Assembly: GCF_000189635.1 (NCBI RefSeq)
Contig: NW_002475974.1
Coordinates: forward strand, 124,001 to 188,000
Source of the DNA: Tetrahymena thermophila SB210
Taxonomy: Eukaryota > Ciliophora > Oligohymenophorea > Hymenostomatida > Tetrahymenidae
Direction of reading: 5' to 3'
DNA length: 64,000 nt
Under the pieces are notes generated by a model that saw only the letters and a list, made by a program, of their open reading frames with translations, did no database searches and was not told the DNA's origin. Shown here one piece after another: positions 63,988-64,000 of this stretch. Both the position numbers and the translations under genes were made by a program. Numbering within the stretch: position 1 is the stretch's first letter; each line of letters starts with the position of its first letter.

Positions 63988-64000
63988 GTCCTAGATTGGA
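63988..64000. other. Window edge upstream of CDC14
   Basis: Only 13 bases remain beyond the proposed CDC14 start, so any upstream in-frame extension or promoter lies outside the window. The same bases can be read on the minus strand as the end of another frame ([18 protein letters not shown]), which I consider less likely than the CDC14 first exon. Confidence 0.4.

Overview
The window is nuclear DNA from a ciliate of the Tetrahymena type. It is very AT-rich. Every convincing protein reads through many in-frame TAA and TAG codons, placed where glutamine fits, and ends at TGA. Genes are broken by short AT-rich introns that start GTAA/GTAT and end TAG or AAG. Proteins rich in Gln and Asn are common. 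All genes were read by eye with the ciliate nuclear code (TAA/TAG = Gln), so exon joins are approximate unless stated. Only TGA stops, so spurious open frames are frequent and isolated short ORFs were mostly discounted.

Layout. 0-4 kb: a degenerate ~180-bp direct repeat, then an unrecognised minus-strand coiled-coil gene. 4.9-5.7 kb: spliceosomal SmD3. 6.5-13.1 kb: a giant, almost intronless gene joining a Gln/Asn-rich region, a double-stranded-RNA-binding domain and a UPF1-like SF1 helicase whose catalytic motifs are lost; a decayed copy of its 3' end lies just downstream. 13.8-17.8 kb: a coiled-coil protein. 18.5-23.3 kb (minus): a Gln/Asn-rich protein and a voltage-type K+ channel with a cyclic-nucleotide-binding domain. 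24.5-30.3 kb (plus): a Pro/Tyr/Gln-rich low-complexity protein and a charged coiled-coil protein. 31.6-36.3 kb (minus): an FCP1/SCP-type CTD phosphatase and a small unknown gene that may overlap it by ATGA. 37.2-39.5 kb (minus): an RBBP4/7 WD40 histone chaperone. 40.1-41.5 kb (minus): a sarcosine/pipecolate-oxidase-like flavoenzyme. 46.3-47.6 kb (plus): an intronless gene with richer, C-ending codons, followed by a C-rich, G-poor tract. 54.3-57.9 kb (plus): an EF-hand protein. 58.7-64 kb (minus): two tandem CDC14-family phosphatases that share an intron inside the catalytic loop.

The gene-poor stretches at 41.5-46.3, 47.6-49.2 and 50.7-54.3 kb hold microsatellites and possible exon remnants but no clear gene. 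Functional themes are phosphorylation control (CTD phosphatase, two CDC14), chromatin and RNA (RBBP4/7, SmD3, the UPF1-like protein) and ion signalling (K+ channel, EF-hand protein). No operon-like organisation is expected. The standout observations are the dead-looking helicase fused to a dsRNA-binding domain, and the divergent/canonical CDC14 pair.
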